Positions 24,172 through 33,208 of a DNA stretch of 64,000 nt are shown here, in pieces. A program made the position numbers and the translations under genes. The notes below the pieces were generated by a model. It worked only from the letters and a program-made list of their open reading frames with translations. It ran no database searches and was not told the origin of the DNA. The stretch's first letter is position 1, and each line of letters starts with the position of its first letter. The DNA lies in assembly GCA_028289375.1 (NCBI GenBank), contig JANQQK010000005.1, positions 1 to 64,000 of the forward strand, given 5' to 3'. This stretch comes from Phycisphaerae bacterium (lineage in GTDB: Bacteria; Planctomycetota; Phycisphaerae; UBA1845).

Positions 24172-24305
24172 CTCCGCGCCTCCGTTCGAGTCCCTTCGAA
24201 TTACACTTCGCCCTTGTCACGTCGGGCAGTCACGCTACGCTAACCGATTCGCCATACTCCGCGCGGCGAAGTCGGAGTCCGTCCCTCCAGTATAGGAGAT
24301 CCCAG

Positions 24306-25502
24306 GTGTCCTGCGACCAAGCCCGCCAGCTTATACACAAGCTTCAATCCCTCAATCCTACCCTGCACAACTCCGACTTTCTGCTGACATGGGATCAGAC
24401 CGACGAAAACCTGCGGGCCGTGCTGCTCGTGGCGGAGATTCTCGAGAACCTGTACGCCGCCAACGTCTCGACACGCGTGTTCGACGCCGGGTTGGCCGTC
24501 TCCAATTTCCGGGATCAGTCGACGCGAACGCGGTTCTCCTATGCCAAGGCGGCCAACCTGCTGGGGCTGACAGCGTGCGACCTCGACGAATCCAAGTCGC
24601 AGATCGCCCACGGCGAAACGGTTCGCGAGACGGCCAACATGATCGCGTTCACAGCCGAGACGATCGGCATCCGTGATGACATATTCCTGGGGTATGGGCA
24701 TGCCTACATGAAGGAAGTGGCTGCCGCCGTTGACGAAGGCTTCCGCGAGAATGTGCTCGGACAGCGACCAGCCGTCATCAATCTGCAGTGCGACCTTGAC
24801 CACCCGACGCAGTCGATGTCGGATCTGCTGCATCTGCAGAGTGAGTTCGGTTCGCTCGAGAACCTGCGCGGTAAGAAGATTGCGATGACGTGGGCCTACT
24901 CGCCGTCGTATGGCAAACCGCTATCGGTTCCGCAAGCCATCATCTGTCTGATGACGCGTGTCGGCATGAACGTGACGCTCGCGCATCCTGAGGGGTATGA
25001 TCTTGTCCCCGAAACGATCGAGCATGCTGGCCGATTCGCGGAAGAAAACGGTGGTTCGTTCACGCGGGCGAACTCGATGGCTGACGCCTTTGCCGATGCG
25101 GACATCGTGTATCCCAAGAGTTGGGCACCCGTCAATGTGATGCAGGAGCGGACCGAATTGCTCAAGTCAGGTCAATCGGACGGGCTTGCTGATCTCGAGA
25201 AGCGCTGCCTCGAGCAGAACCGTTCGTTCATGGACTGGCAATGCACCGAAAATCTGATGAAACAAACGCGTGATGGCAAGGCGCTCTACATGCATTGCTT
25301 GCCGGCGGACATCACGGGTGTCAGTTGCGACACGGGTGAGGTCGACGCGTCCGTGTTCGAACGCTATCGACTCGCCACCTATCGCGAAGCCGGCCACAAA
25401 CCGTTCGTCATCGCGGCCATGATGATGCTGACCCGTACCCGCAACACAGCAGATACGTTGCAGCAACTGATCGACAAGGGCACGCCCAGACGGCCGTCCT
25501 GA
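24306..25502 (+). CDS. ygeW: Knotted carbamoyltransferase YgeW
   Basis: 398 residues from a GTG at 24306, which has TAGGAGAT 7 bases upstream; no ATG start exists nearby. It is an aspartate/ornithine carbamoyltransferase homologue with the carbamoyl phosphate motif STRTRFS in place of STRTR, QCDLDHPTQSMSDLLHL and HCLPADITGVSCDTGEV, all characteristic of the YgeW branch. The natural substrate of YgeW is not settled. In enterobacteria it belongs to a purine/urate-related catabolic cluster together with ssnA, and both are present in this window. Confidence 0.9.
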   Translation: MSCDQARQLIHKLQSLNPTLHNSDFLLTWDQTDENLRAVLLVAEILENLYAANVSTRVFDAGLAVSNFRDQSTRTRFSYAKAANLLGLTACDLDESKSQIAHGETVRETANMIAFTAETIGIRDDIFLGYGHAYMKEVAAAVDEGFRENVLGQRPAVINLQCDLDHPTQSMSDLLHLQSEFGSLENLRGKKIAMTWAYSPSYGKPLSVPQAIICLMTRVGMNVTLAHPEGYDLVPETIEHAGRFAEENGGSFTRANSMADAFADADIVYPKSWAPVNVMQERTELLKSGQSDGLADLEKRCLEQNRSFMDWQCTENLMKQTRDGKALYMHCLPADITGVSCDTGEVDASVFERYRLATYREAGHKPFVIAAMMMLTRTRNTADTLQQLIDKGTPRRPS

Positions 25503-25682
25503 TCGCTTATCGGGCGTGCACACGCGTCCAAGACCAGGAGCAGCGACGAATTCGGCCTCTTTCACGTCCGATACCGCCAATTCCCGCATCGGCCCTCAAC
25601 AATGATGGACGATATAAGGGCATTCCGCGGTCCGCGTTCAGACAGACAACGTGTGAAGACAGAAAAGAGGAAGGACAGCCCC

Positions 25683-27131
25683 ATGACGGCAACCATGACC
25701 CCTCCCACCAACGGCAAGCACCGCGCCAGCGGCATGTCCTTTCTCAATAGCGTCTACGCCATGTACGACCGGGCGGTTGCCACGCTCGACCTGCCGCCGG
25801 GTTTTGCTGAGAAAATGAAGCACTGCCATTCGGTGTTGCAGGTTCGCTTTCCAGTGAAAATCAAGGGTCGTTATCAGGTGTTCTCGGGTTGGCGCGCGGT
25901 GCACAGTGAACACCGACTGCCCGTCAAGGGAGGCATCCGCTACGCACCGGAAGTGGTGCAGGACGAGGTCGAGGCGTTGGCCGCTCTGATGTCGTACAAG
26001 TGCGCCATCGTCGATGTCCCGTTTGGTGGCTCAAAGGGCGGTTTGAAGATCGACCCGCGACAGTACGACGAGGAAGAGCTTGAGCGCATCACCCGACGAT
26101 TCACCCGAGAGCTGGCTGCTTCGGGTTTCATCAGCCCGAGCAAGAACGTGCCCGCCCCGGACATGGGCACCAGTTCGCGTGAGATGGCCTGGATCGCCGA
26201 CACCTACCGAATGCTCTATCCCGACGATATCAACGCCATCGCCTGCGTTACCGGCAAGCCCGCCACCCAGAGCGGCATCGTCGGTCGACGAGAGGCCACC
26301 GGTCGTGGCGTTCAATATGGTCTGCAGGAGTTCTTCAACCACCAGAAAGACGTCGAGAAATCCGGTCTGACACCGGGGCTTGGCGGGAAGCGCGTGGTGG
26401 TGCAGGGTCTTGGAAACGTCGGCTACCACGCTGCCAAATTCCTCCAGGAAGAAGATGACGCCGTCATCGTGGGGATCATCGAACGCGATGGCGCACTGAT
26501 CAAGGAGGAGGGCATTGACGTCGAATCGGTCCACCAGTGGATCGGCGAGCATCAAGGCTTGAAGGGATACCCCGATGCGATCTACGAGCCCGACGGCAAA
26601 CTCGTGCTTGAGCAGGATTGCGACATCCTGATCCCTGCCGCGCTGGAAGGGCAGATCACGGTCGACAACGCGGCAGACATCAAAGCTCGCGTGATCGCTG
26701 AGGCTGCCAACGGACCTGTGACGTATGAAGCCGACGAAATTCTGCGATCCCAGGGGATCGTCATCCTCCCAGACGCCTACCTCAACGCAGGCGGCGTGAC
26801 GGTCTCATACTTCGAGTGGATCAAGAATATCTCGCACATCCGGTTCGGACGCATTGATAATCGTCTGGACAGTGTCCGCGGCGCGGCGATTGTCGAAGCC
26901 ATTGAGAGCATGCTTGGGTCGAAGGTGCCGGCGCACCTGGTCGAGCGCATCTGTTCGTCCGGCGACGAACTCAGCCTCGTCCGCTCGGGTCTGCAGGACA
27001 CGATGTGTCGTGCCTACCACGAGATTCGCGAAGTCTTCTGGACGCGGCGGAATGTACCCGATCTGCGGACGGCTTCGTTCGTGGTGGCGTTGGAAAAAAT
27101 CGCCCGGGCGTTTCAGGAAATGGGCATCTGA
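25683..27131 (+). CDS. gdhA: Glutamate dehydrogenase (Glu/Leu/Phe/Val family)
   Basis: 482 residues from the ATG at 25683 (AGGAAGGAC upstream). The N-terminal domain has the substrate site (RLPVKGGIRYAP, catalytic Lys in SYKCAIVDVPFGGSKGG, APDMGTS) and the C-terminal Rossmann domain has VVVQGLGNVG. It interconverts glutamate and 2-oxoglutarate plus ammonia. Following ygeW and ssnA, it may capture ammonia released by that pathway. The cofactor cannot be decided by eye. The upstream 180 bases contain no other gene. Confidence 0.92.
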   Translation: MTATMTPPTNGKHRASGMSFLNSVYAMYDRAVATLDLPPGFAEKMKHCHSVLQVRFPVKIKGRYQVFSGWRAVHSEHRLPVKGGIRYAPEVVQDEVEALAALMSYKCAIVDVPFGGSKGGLKIDPRQYDEEELERITRRFTRELAASGFISPSKNVPAPDMGTSSREMAWIADTYRMLYPDDINAIACVTGKPATQSGIVGRREATGRGVQYGLQEFFNHQKDVEKSGLTPGLGGKRVVVQGLGNVGYHAAKFLQEEDDAVIVGIIERDGALIKEEGIDVESVHQWIGEHQGLKGYPDAIYEPDGKLVLEQDCDILIPAALEGQITVDNAADIKARVIAEAANGPVTYEADEILRSQGIVILPDAYLNAGGVTVSYFEWIKNISHIRFGRIDNRLDSVRGAAIVEAIESMLGSKVPAHLVERICSSGDELSLVRSGLQDTMCRAYHEIREVFWTRRNVPDLRTASFVVALEKIARAFQEMGI

Positions 27132-27147
27132 TCGCGTCTGGAGCGCA

Positions 27148-27858
27148 CTACCCGGTAAGCACGATCTTGCGACCCGTCAATCGGCTTGCTAGCGAGGAGG
27201 CCCGATCCGCCCCCATCATCCTCACCATTGAGCGCGCGACCATGCCCTTCCATCCGGTACGCGCCCGGCCTGCGAACGATGGCGTCAGCACAGGCGGACG
27301 GCAGCCCGGTTTGGTCAATGCGACGATGGCGGTGCGACCTTCCACGACGCGGTAGGCCATGTTTTCGTAACCCGTGAAGTCGCCCCGCGACCACGCGCTT
27401 CGATGTGATTCGTATGGATTGCCAAGCACATCGTCGTTGGGTTCGCAATTCGGCGGAAACATGAGCAGCACACATTGATTGGCATGTTGAAAGAGTTGGC
27501 GAATGAGCCGGCGTCCTTCGTCCTTTTCAAAGTGCTCAAGCACATCGCCCATCATGATCACGTCATACTGACCAAGGCGATCGATCACGTGTTGCGCTTC
27601 GCCGCGGTGGATGTGGTCGTAAATGTACTCCTGCAGGGGCGTGATGTATTCCGGCGTCGCTTCGATGCCCTCAAGACGCGTCTGCCAGCGTGACTTACCG
27701 TAGTCGCGGTAGTCAGCCAAGTCCCAAACATCGAGGTACTCCCGCACGACGAATCCGTACTTGCCGAATCCAATGCCCACATCGAGAACCGACGTCGGTT
27801 TCAATTGCCGCAGGCAACTTGCCACGATCGGCACCGCGTATGGCGTACTCGTCGGCAT
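27148..27858 (-). CDS. Class I SAM-dependent methyltransferase
   Basis: 236 residues from the ATG at 27858, with GGAGGAG 8 bases upstream. Motif I is VLDVGIGFGKYG, and motif post-I with the acidic residue is RLEGIEATPEY; DVIMMGDVLEHFEKDEG is the motif-IV region. The tail is basic (SLASRLTGRKIVL). It is the first gene on the left of the exopolysaccharide locus and is convergent with gdhA (16 bases). The substrate is probably a sugar or lipid of that locus (inference). Confidence 0.8.
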   Translation of the reverse strand: MPTSTPYAVPIVASCLRQLKPTSVLDVGIGFGKYGFVVREYLDVWDLADYRDYGKSRWQTRLEGIEATPEYITPLQEYIYDHIHRGEAQHVIDRLGQYDVIMMGDVLEHFEKDEGRRLIRQLFQHANQCVLLMFPPNCEPNDDVLGNPYESHRSAWSRGDFTGYENMAYRVVEGRTAIVALTKPGCRPPVLTPSFAGRARTGWKGMVARSMVRMMGADRASSLASRLTGRKIVLTG

Positions 27859-28042
27859 TGGTGTACTCCTCCGATTCAGACGACCCTGCAAGATGGTCGG
27901 GACGGACCACTCCTCTTTATCGGACACTTGCCCAGTTGGCTGAAACGGACTTCGTCGCACTGGATGGACACCAGGTTCCCTCAAGAGGGCGCGGATTTTC
28001 CGACGATTCTCGATGCGGAAGGGACTCCATAGGCCATACCGC

Positions 28043-29464
28043 ATGAATGATCTGATCCGGACACCGCGAGCGACCGTGACACCGCGCATTCTCTTCTGGG
28101 CGCTGCTCGCGCTGGATGCCGTCGTGTCCATCTGGTGTGCCCATCAGTCACCAATCGCCGGCTGGGACGAAACCGTCTATCGCACGAATGCGTTGTTCCT
28201 TGCCGGCCATACGGACCTCGCTTATCAGCACCACCGCCCACCGATGTTCCCATTGCTGCAGGTCTTGTTCGGGTGCAGCCCGCGTTGGGTCGTCGCCTTG
28301 GCCCACATCACTTGTGTGGGGATGGCGTTTCTGATCGTGCGAAGGGTGGCGACAGACTGGTGGGCGTTGCTCGCAGCCGTGATGGTATTCCTCTGCTCAG
28401 ACCTGCGTTTGTACAACCTTTTCATGCTCACGGAAGTGCTGTCTGCTGCGTTGCTTCTCGTGTTGCTCTGGGGCGTGCTTGCGGAAAAGCCGCGATGGGC
28501 GGGCGTGTGTGCGGCCGCCCTGGTTCTGACCCATTGGCAGATGATCGTTGTGACGCCCGCCGTTGTGACGATGATGCTCCTGACGCCGCTCCGAACGATG
28601 CTTAGGCCGTTTCTGGCGGGTATCTTCATGGCACTTGTGCCGTTCTGTCTTGTTTCACAGTGGTTGTACGGCCATCCGATTTATCCGTTCCTTGCCAATC
28701 TCTTGCTCAACCTGGCTGGTCACACGACAGCCGATGGCAGCATGACGCCCAATGACTGGCTCTATTACTTGCGTCATCTACCGCTTGTCCACTGGGTGTT
28801 GTTCATCGCGATCGTTGTGAGCGGATTGACGGCCATGAAGCTGTATCAACGGGACGCACGCGGCGCCTGCGCTGTAAAGCTTGTCGGATGTGCCATCGTC
28901 ATCGCGCTGGTCGTGCCGATGCATCTCGCGCTGACCAAAGACGTCAGACTCATCGTCCCGGTCGTCCCCATGGCGCTCACTGTGTTCGTCGTTTGGCTCG
29001 CCTGCGATGAATGGCACCGCAAAGTCGTGTCGAGTGCAGCCGCGATCATCCTCGTGTGTTTCACCCTTCTGAATGTGCAGCGGGCGAATCTGATCTGGAC
29101 TGTCGAAGACTTGAAAGCCAATCCCACGAACGTATTCGCGGAACTGCCGTTGCCAAGCGGGGGCGACGTGTCGACCGAAACGGTCTTCACCGACTTGAAC
29201 GACCTTGCCGCCACCGCCCACTACGCTCGGTACGCCATTCCAGTGCTGTCAGCAGACGCACGCCATCATCGACTGTACGACAGAAAAGCTGTGTACCGCA
29301 GGGGCATTCCAAACGGCGCGATCTACGTGACGTGGAATCCTGACACATCCGATGTCATTGCAGAGACGCGGACACCGAGGGGAAAGAGGATCTACCTTGT
29401 TCGTTGGCGACAAGAGAAGACAGTGGCCGACTATTCGACGAGCCAGCCGTCACCGTCGATGTAA
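28043..29464 (+). CDS. GT39/ArnT-like polytopic glycosyltransferase
   Basis: 473 residues from the ATG at 28043; the in-frame ATG at 28013 is an alternative and neither has a strong ribosome site. About ten membrane helices and an early acidic pair after helix 1 (SPIAGWDETVY) match the dolichyl/undecaprenyl-phosphate-sugar-using ArnT/GT39/GT83 plan, where an Asp in that loop is catalytic. The C-terminal part is soluble. It overlaps the end of the convergent sulfotransferase by 34 bases. Confidence 0.7.
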   Translation: MNDLIRTPRATVTPRILFWALLALDAVVSIWCAHQSPIAGWDETVYRTNALFLAGHTDLAYQHHRPPMFPLLQVLFGCSPRWVVALAHITCVGMAFLIVRRVATDWWALLAAVMVFLCSDLRLYNLFMLTEVLSAALLLVLLWGVLAEKPRWAGVCAAALVLTHWQMIVVTPAVVTMMLLTPLRTMLRPFLAGIFMALVPFCLVSQWLYGHPIYPFLANLLLNLAGHTTADGSMTPNDWLYYLRHLPLVHWVLFIAIVVSGLTAMKLYQRDARGACAVKLVGCAIVIALVVPMHLALTKDVRLIVPVVPMALTVFVVWLACDEWHRKVVSSAAAIILVCFTLLNVQRANLIWTVEDLKANPTNVFAELPLPSGGDVSTETVFTDLNDLAATAHYARYAIPVLSADARHHRLYDRKAVYRRGIPNGAIYVTWNPDTSDVIAETRTPRGKRIYLVRWRQEKTVADYSTSQPSPSM

Positions 29465-30354
29465 CCCAGCTGACGGAGAAGTTCGCCGCCGATCTTCTGC
29501 ACTTCAACGCGGTCGGTCGGAGAGAGCGCGCTTTGCCAGCGGCCAATGGCAGTGGTGTACGGTGATGATTGGGTTCCAGCCACGTGCGCGCAGGATAACT
29601 CAGGTCGGTTCGCCTGGTCGGTAGAATCGTAACGCATGACACTGTCGTGCCATTCCACATCAAGCCATTCAAGCAGCATGCGCAGCGTGGATTCCGGTTG
29701 CCGTACCAGCGTTTCGTACCGCAGTTCGAGATAGCGCGGATGACCTCGCCATTGAAGTCCCTGTCGCACCCATCGATCCCACAACTCGATGCACTCACCA
29801 ATACCAGATGCCTCATGCCGACTGATTTGCACGGACCAGCGGCTTAGCGAGCAGGCAACGTCCCGACCATCGCGAATGAGATGGACGAACTTCGCATTGG
29901 GAAAACGCTCGAACAGGAAAGGCAACTGCGTTACGTTCGCCGGGCTCTTCTCCACCCATCGGGTGGCGTCATGCTTCCTCGCGTACTCGGCGAAAAACCG
30001 GTCGATGAACTCCGCTCCGTCGTGACTGGCCAGGTGCAGCTCGCGGATCGTCGACAGCGTCATCCCGAATGGCGTGGTAAGATGCTCGTACGGACCGGTC
30101 CACCCACGGGCACGATGCCACAGCCAGCGTAGCGGATCGCGCGGCATCTGCTGCACATCACGCCATCGGCGGAGTAGGTCAGACTCAGGCCCGCACACGA
30201 GTGACGGATGGGCATTGAGCATGACACTCAGCAGGGTCGTGCCGCTTCTCGGCGCACCGCCAATGAAGATCGGACTGCTCGCCGAGACGTAATGGCGCAC
30301 GTCGCGGTCTTTGGCGATCGAATCTGTATGCAATTCGGTGTTCGTGGTCCCCAT
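29431..30354 (-). CDS. Sulfotransferase (PAPS-dependent)
   Basis: 307 residues from the ATG at 30354. The 5'-phosphosulfate loop (FIGGAPRSGTTLLSVML) and the 3'-phosphate site (HLIRDGRDVACS) are both present, as in bacterial sulfotransferase family 3 proteins. It would put sulfate on a polysaccharide or other exported product. Its orientation is opposite to the neighbouring polysaccharide genes, and the start is less certain because the ribosome site is weak. Confidence 0.85.
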   Translation of the reverse strand: MGTTNTELHTDSIAKDRDVRHYVSASSPIFIGGAPRSGTTLLSVMLNAHPSLVCGPESDLLRRWRDVQQMPRDPLRWLWHRARGWTGPYEHLTTPFGMTLSTIRELHLASHDGAEFIDRFFAEYARKHDATRWVEKSPANVTQLPFLFERFPNAKFVHLIRDGRDVACSLSRWSVQISRHEASGIGECIELWDRWVRQGLQWRGHPRYLELRYETLVRQPESTLRMLLEWLDVEWHDSVMRYDSTDQANRPELSCAHVAGTQSSPYTTAIGRWQSALSPTDRVEVQKIGGELLRQLGYIDGDGWLVE

Positions 30355-30466
30355 CACCCCACAATATCGGGCATTGCCGGTTACGGGTGCAGCCGGACCG
30401 CAGTAGGGCGAACGACGCGGTGAATTTCCATCCATTGCCCGCGCAAATCCGCCGATAAACCACGCA

Positions 30467-31822
30467 ATGACCAGGCTGAATGATGCGATCAGTTATTATC
30501 AGACGTTGCACCCCCGTCCGGCATCCGGTCCGTCGGACTGTGTGCGTACGCTCGTGGTGTCCTGGCATTGGTCACCGACCGCGCGCGCGTCGGCCAACGT
30601 GCTGGGAGCGCTGTTTCAGGCGGCGCCGACCGGTGCGTTCAAGGTCGTCACACGGGCGTTTCCGCACAACGCTGATGTTGATCAGCAACCGACCTCGCCG
30701 CACCTGATCTCACGCGTCCCGCGAATCGACGTTCCCTGGCCCATGCCCGAGAGCATTCAGCCGGAGGTCCGCCACTGCCCGATGTTGCTGCGAACGTTCA
30801 AAGCGATGGTCGATCGGGGTGTGAAAGCGGCCAAGGCATGGAATGCTGAACGCATCCTCGCCGTTTATCCGCACCGCCTCAGTCTGTTGGCGGGATGGCG
30901 GATCGCACGTCGTCTCGACCTGCCGTTGGTGCTGTACATGCACGACTTGTTCGCCGAAGCGGTCAACTTCCGCAATCCGGTCAAGCGCCGATTCTGGCGG
31001 TCGGTGGATCAGCGTGCCCTCCGAGATGCATGGATGGTGATCGTCCCGACGGAGGAATTTGCCCAACACTATCGTGGTCGCGGCATCTCACGCACCTGGG
31101 TGCTGCCACATTGCATTCCGTCTGAAGCCTTGCCGTCGATCCCACAGGTGAATCACTCATGGTCGAACGACGCGACAGAAGACCTTCGCCTGCTGTACAG
31201 TGGTGCCATCTACGAGCCACACGACGATGCGGCCCGCGCGTTCGTCAACGCGACTCGGGACATGCCCGGTGTCAACATCACCTACCACACGAATCCCAAC
31301 GCCTGTGATGGCATGCTTGAGACGGTGGGGGCGCAGTGGGTCAGCAATAGCGAGACCCGCGACGCCATGAACGATACGGACGTCGCCGTGGTCTTCCTCG
31401 GAAAGAACACGCCATGTCCAGACGAAGTTCAGGGTTGCTTCCCATCCAAGATCATCGATGCGCTGAGGGCGGCCAAGCCGGTTCTGGCGATTGTGCCCCG
31501 AGCCAGCTTCGTGCACCGGTTCATCAATGCGACCGGATGCGGACTCGCAGTCACCGAGTTCGACGCCGCCTCCATCCGCAATGCGATCCACAAACTCGAC
31601 AACCCACACATGCGTCGGCAGATGAGCATTCGCGCTCGCGACGTCGCGCTGCAGCTTGAAAGCGAACGGTGGATGCAGCGACTGACCGAACGGCTTGCCA
31701 CAGGGCCTGCCGAAGTCAGCTCTCATCCGCCATTTCCGTCGTACCGGCAGGGTGTGGCGATTCCGCCTTCGCGTCTTCGGGAACCGGTTGTCAGCGAACC
31801 GTTGGAAACCATCGAAACATAG
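30467..31822 (+). CDS. Glycosyltransferase, GT4-like (GT-B fold)
   Basis: 451 residues. N-terminal Rossmann-like part (RTLVVSWHWSPTARASANV) and C-terminal nucleotide-sugar part (LRLLYSGAIYEPHDDA, CFPSKIIDALRAAKPVLAIV). The usual EX7E catalytic pair is not obvious, which sets it apart from the other two glycosyltransferases in the locus. Only 9 bases separate it from the polymerase gene. Confidence 0.75.
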   Translation: MTRLNDAISYYQTLHPRPASGPSDCVRTLVVSWHWSPTARASANVLGALFQAAPTGAFKVVTRAFPHNADVDQQPTSPHLISRVPRIDVPWPMPESIQPEVRHCPMLLRTFKAMVDRGVKAAKAWNAERILAVYPHRLSLLAGWRIARRLDLPLVLYMHDLFAEAVNFRNPVKRRFWRSVDQRALRDAWMVIVPTEEFAQHYRGRGISRTWVLPHCIPSEALPSIPQVNHSWSNDATEDLRLLYSGAIYEPHDDAARAFVNATRDMPGVNITYHTNPNACDGMLETVGAQWVSNSETRDAMNDTDVAVVFLGKNTPCPDEVQGCFPSKIIDALRAAKPVLAIVPRASFVHRFINATGCGLAVTEFDAASIRNAIHKLDNPHMRRQMSIRARDVALQLESERWMQRLTERLATGPAEVSSHPPFPSYRQGVAIPPSRLREPVVSEPLETIET

Positions 31823-31831
31823 GACACCGTC

Positions 31832-33208
31832 ATGCTCCCGCTTAAAAGCATCGGTTTCCTGATGATGTTCTTCGGGCTTTGCTCGACGTCGTTGTTCATT
31901 CCGATCCTCGGCGTTGCGAACTACATGATGGTTTACCAGATCGCGCCCGAGCATACGTGGTGGTACAAGCCGATCGCCCACCTCGGCATTCGCTACTCGA
32001 TGACCTCGGCTGTCTGCATGATGTTCGGAATGGTGTTGTGCCTTCCGCGACTGCCGCGCTGCAAGCCGATGATCAACGTCTGGGACATCGCAGCCGTGTT
32101 CCTGCTTTCCGTGGTCGTCCTTGGCGACATCACCGGATTGCCGCCATCGCCGATCTCGTCGCAGCTGACAGAAAAGTACGTCAAGATGATGGTCTTCGTC
32201 TTCTGCATGACGCGGCTTGCTGTGACCAAGCGCAATCTCACGATCGTCATCTGGACCCTGGTCCTGGGAAGCCTCTACATCGGTTACGACGCTTGGACCG
32301 CGCCGCGTGGTGCGTTCGCGCACGGTCGACTTGAATTCATCGGTGGTCCGGATTTTCGACACTCGTCCGGTCTGGCGGCGCACATGGCAGCGATGCTGCC
32401 GATCATCGGCGCCTGTTTCATGACCACGAAACCATGGAAGTTTCGCGCGGTCGCAGCCGCTGCCGGCGCACTCACCGTCAACACGGTTATTCTCTGCCGC
32501 ACACGATCAGCCTTCATCGGTCTGGGCGTCGGTGCGGTGGTCGCATTGCTGCTCGCCCCCAAACGTATGCGGATGAAAACCTACGGTGCGATCATCGTCG
32601 CCGGCATCTGCGCCTACGCCCTGACGGACGCGGCATTCTGGGAACGAATGGCCACGCTCAGCGATCGCGATGCCCTCAATGCCGACAAGTCCGCCATGGG
32701 ACGACTCGACATCTGGAAAGCCGCCGGCGAGATCATGACCGAATATCCGATGGGCGTCGGCATCGGCAACTTCGCCTACACCATGCAAAAGACGCATCCG
32801 CACATCGGACGTCGCGCGGCCCACAACACGTTCGTACTCTGCTTCACAGAACTCGGACTGCAGGGGCTGGTCTTCCTGCTGGTCATCGTCACCTCGTCGT
32901 TCTACTGTGCGTGGAAGAGTATTCAGATCGCCGACCGCACGCACGACCCAACGTGGACGCGCTTCATGGGCTATGGGTTCATCCTCTCCATGGTGATTGG
33001 CCTGAGCGCCCAGATGTTCACGGAACGACTCTACACGGAAGCATTCTGGTGGATTCTCGCGCTGCCGACCTGTCTGCATCGCGTCGCCATTCGCGAAACC
33101 GAAGAGAAACGATTCGCTTTGATTCATGGACGATTTGCAAACATCCAGTCATGGCAAGCCGCCGCGCCGTCGATCGCCCCGTATCCTGCACGTGGTGCAT
33201 TCGCTTAG
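31832..33208 (+). CDS. O-antigen ligase/polymerase-family membrane protein (Wzy-like)
   Basis: 458 residues with about ten membrane helices and a large external loop (about residues 250-330, ERMATLSDRDALNADKSAMG RLDIWKAAGEIMTEYP). The block ending MGVGIGNFAYTMQKTHPHIG RRAAHNTFVLCFTELGLQG is the Wzy_C signature with its conserved Arg and His. It would polymerise or ligate lipid-linked repeats outside the inner membrane. AGGA precedes the ATG. The 3' end overlaps the next gene by 83 bases. Confidence 0.85.
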   Translation: MLPLKSIGFLMMFFGLCSTSLFIPILGVANYMMVYQIAPEHTWWYKPIAHLGIRYSMTSAVCMMFGMVLCLPRLPRCKPMINVWDIAAVFLLSVVVLGDITGLPPSPISSQLTEKYVKMMVFVFCMTRLAVTKRNLTIVIWTLVLGSLYIGYDAWTAPRGAFAHGRLEFIGGPDFRHSSGLAAHMAAMLPIIGACFMTTKPWKFRAVAAAAGALTVNTVILCRTRSAFIGLGVGAVVALLLAPKRMRMKTYGAIIVAGICAYALTDAAFWERMATLSDRDALNADKSAMGRLDIWKAAGEIMTEYPMGVGIGNFAYTMQKTHPHIGRRAAHNTFVLCFTELGLQGLVFLLVIVTSSFYCAWKSIQIADRTHDPTWTRFMGYGFILSMVIGLSAQMFTERLYTEAFWWILALPTCLHRVAIRETEEKRFALIHGRFANIQSWQAAAPSIAPYPARGAFA

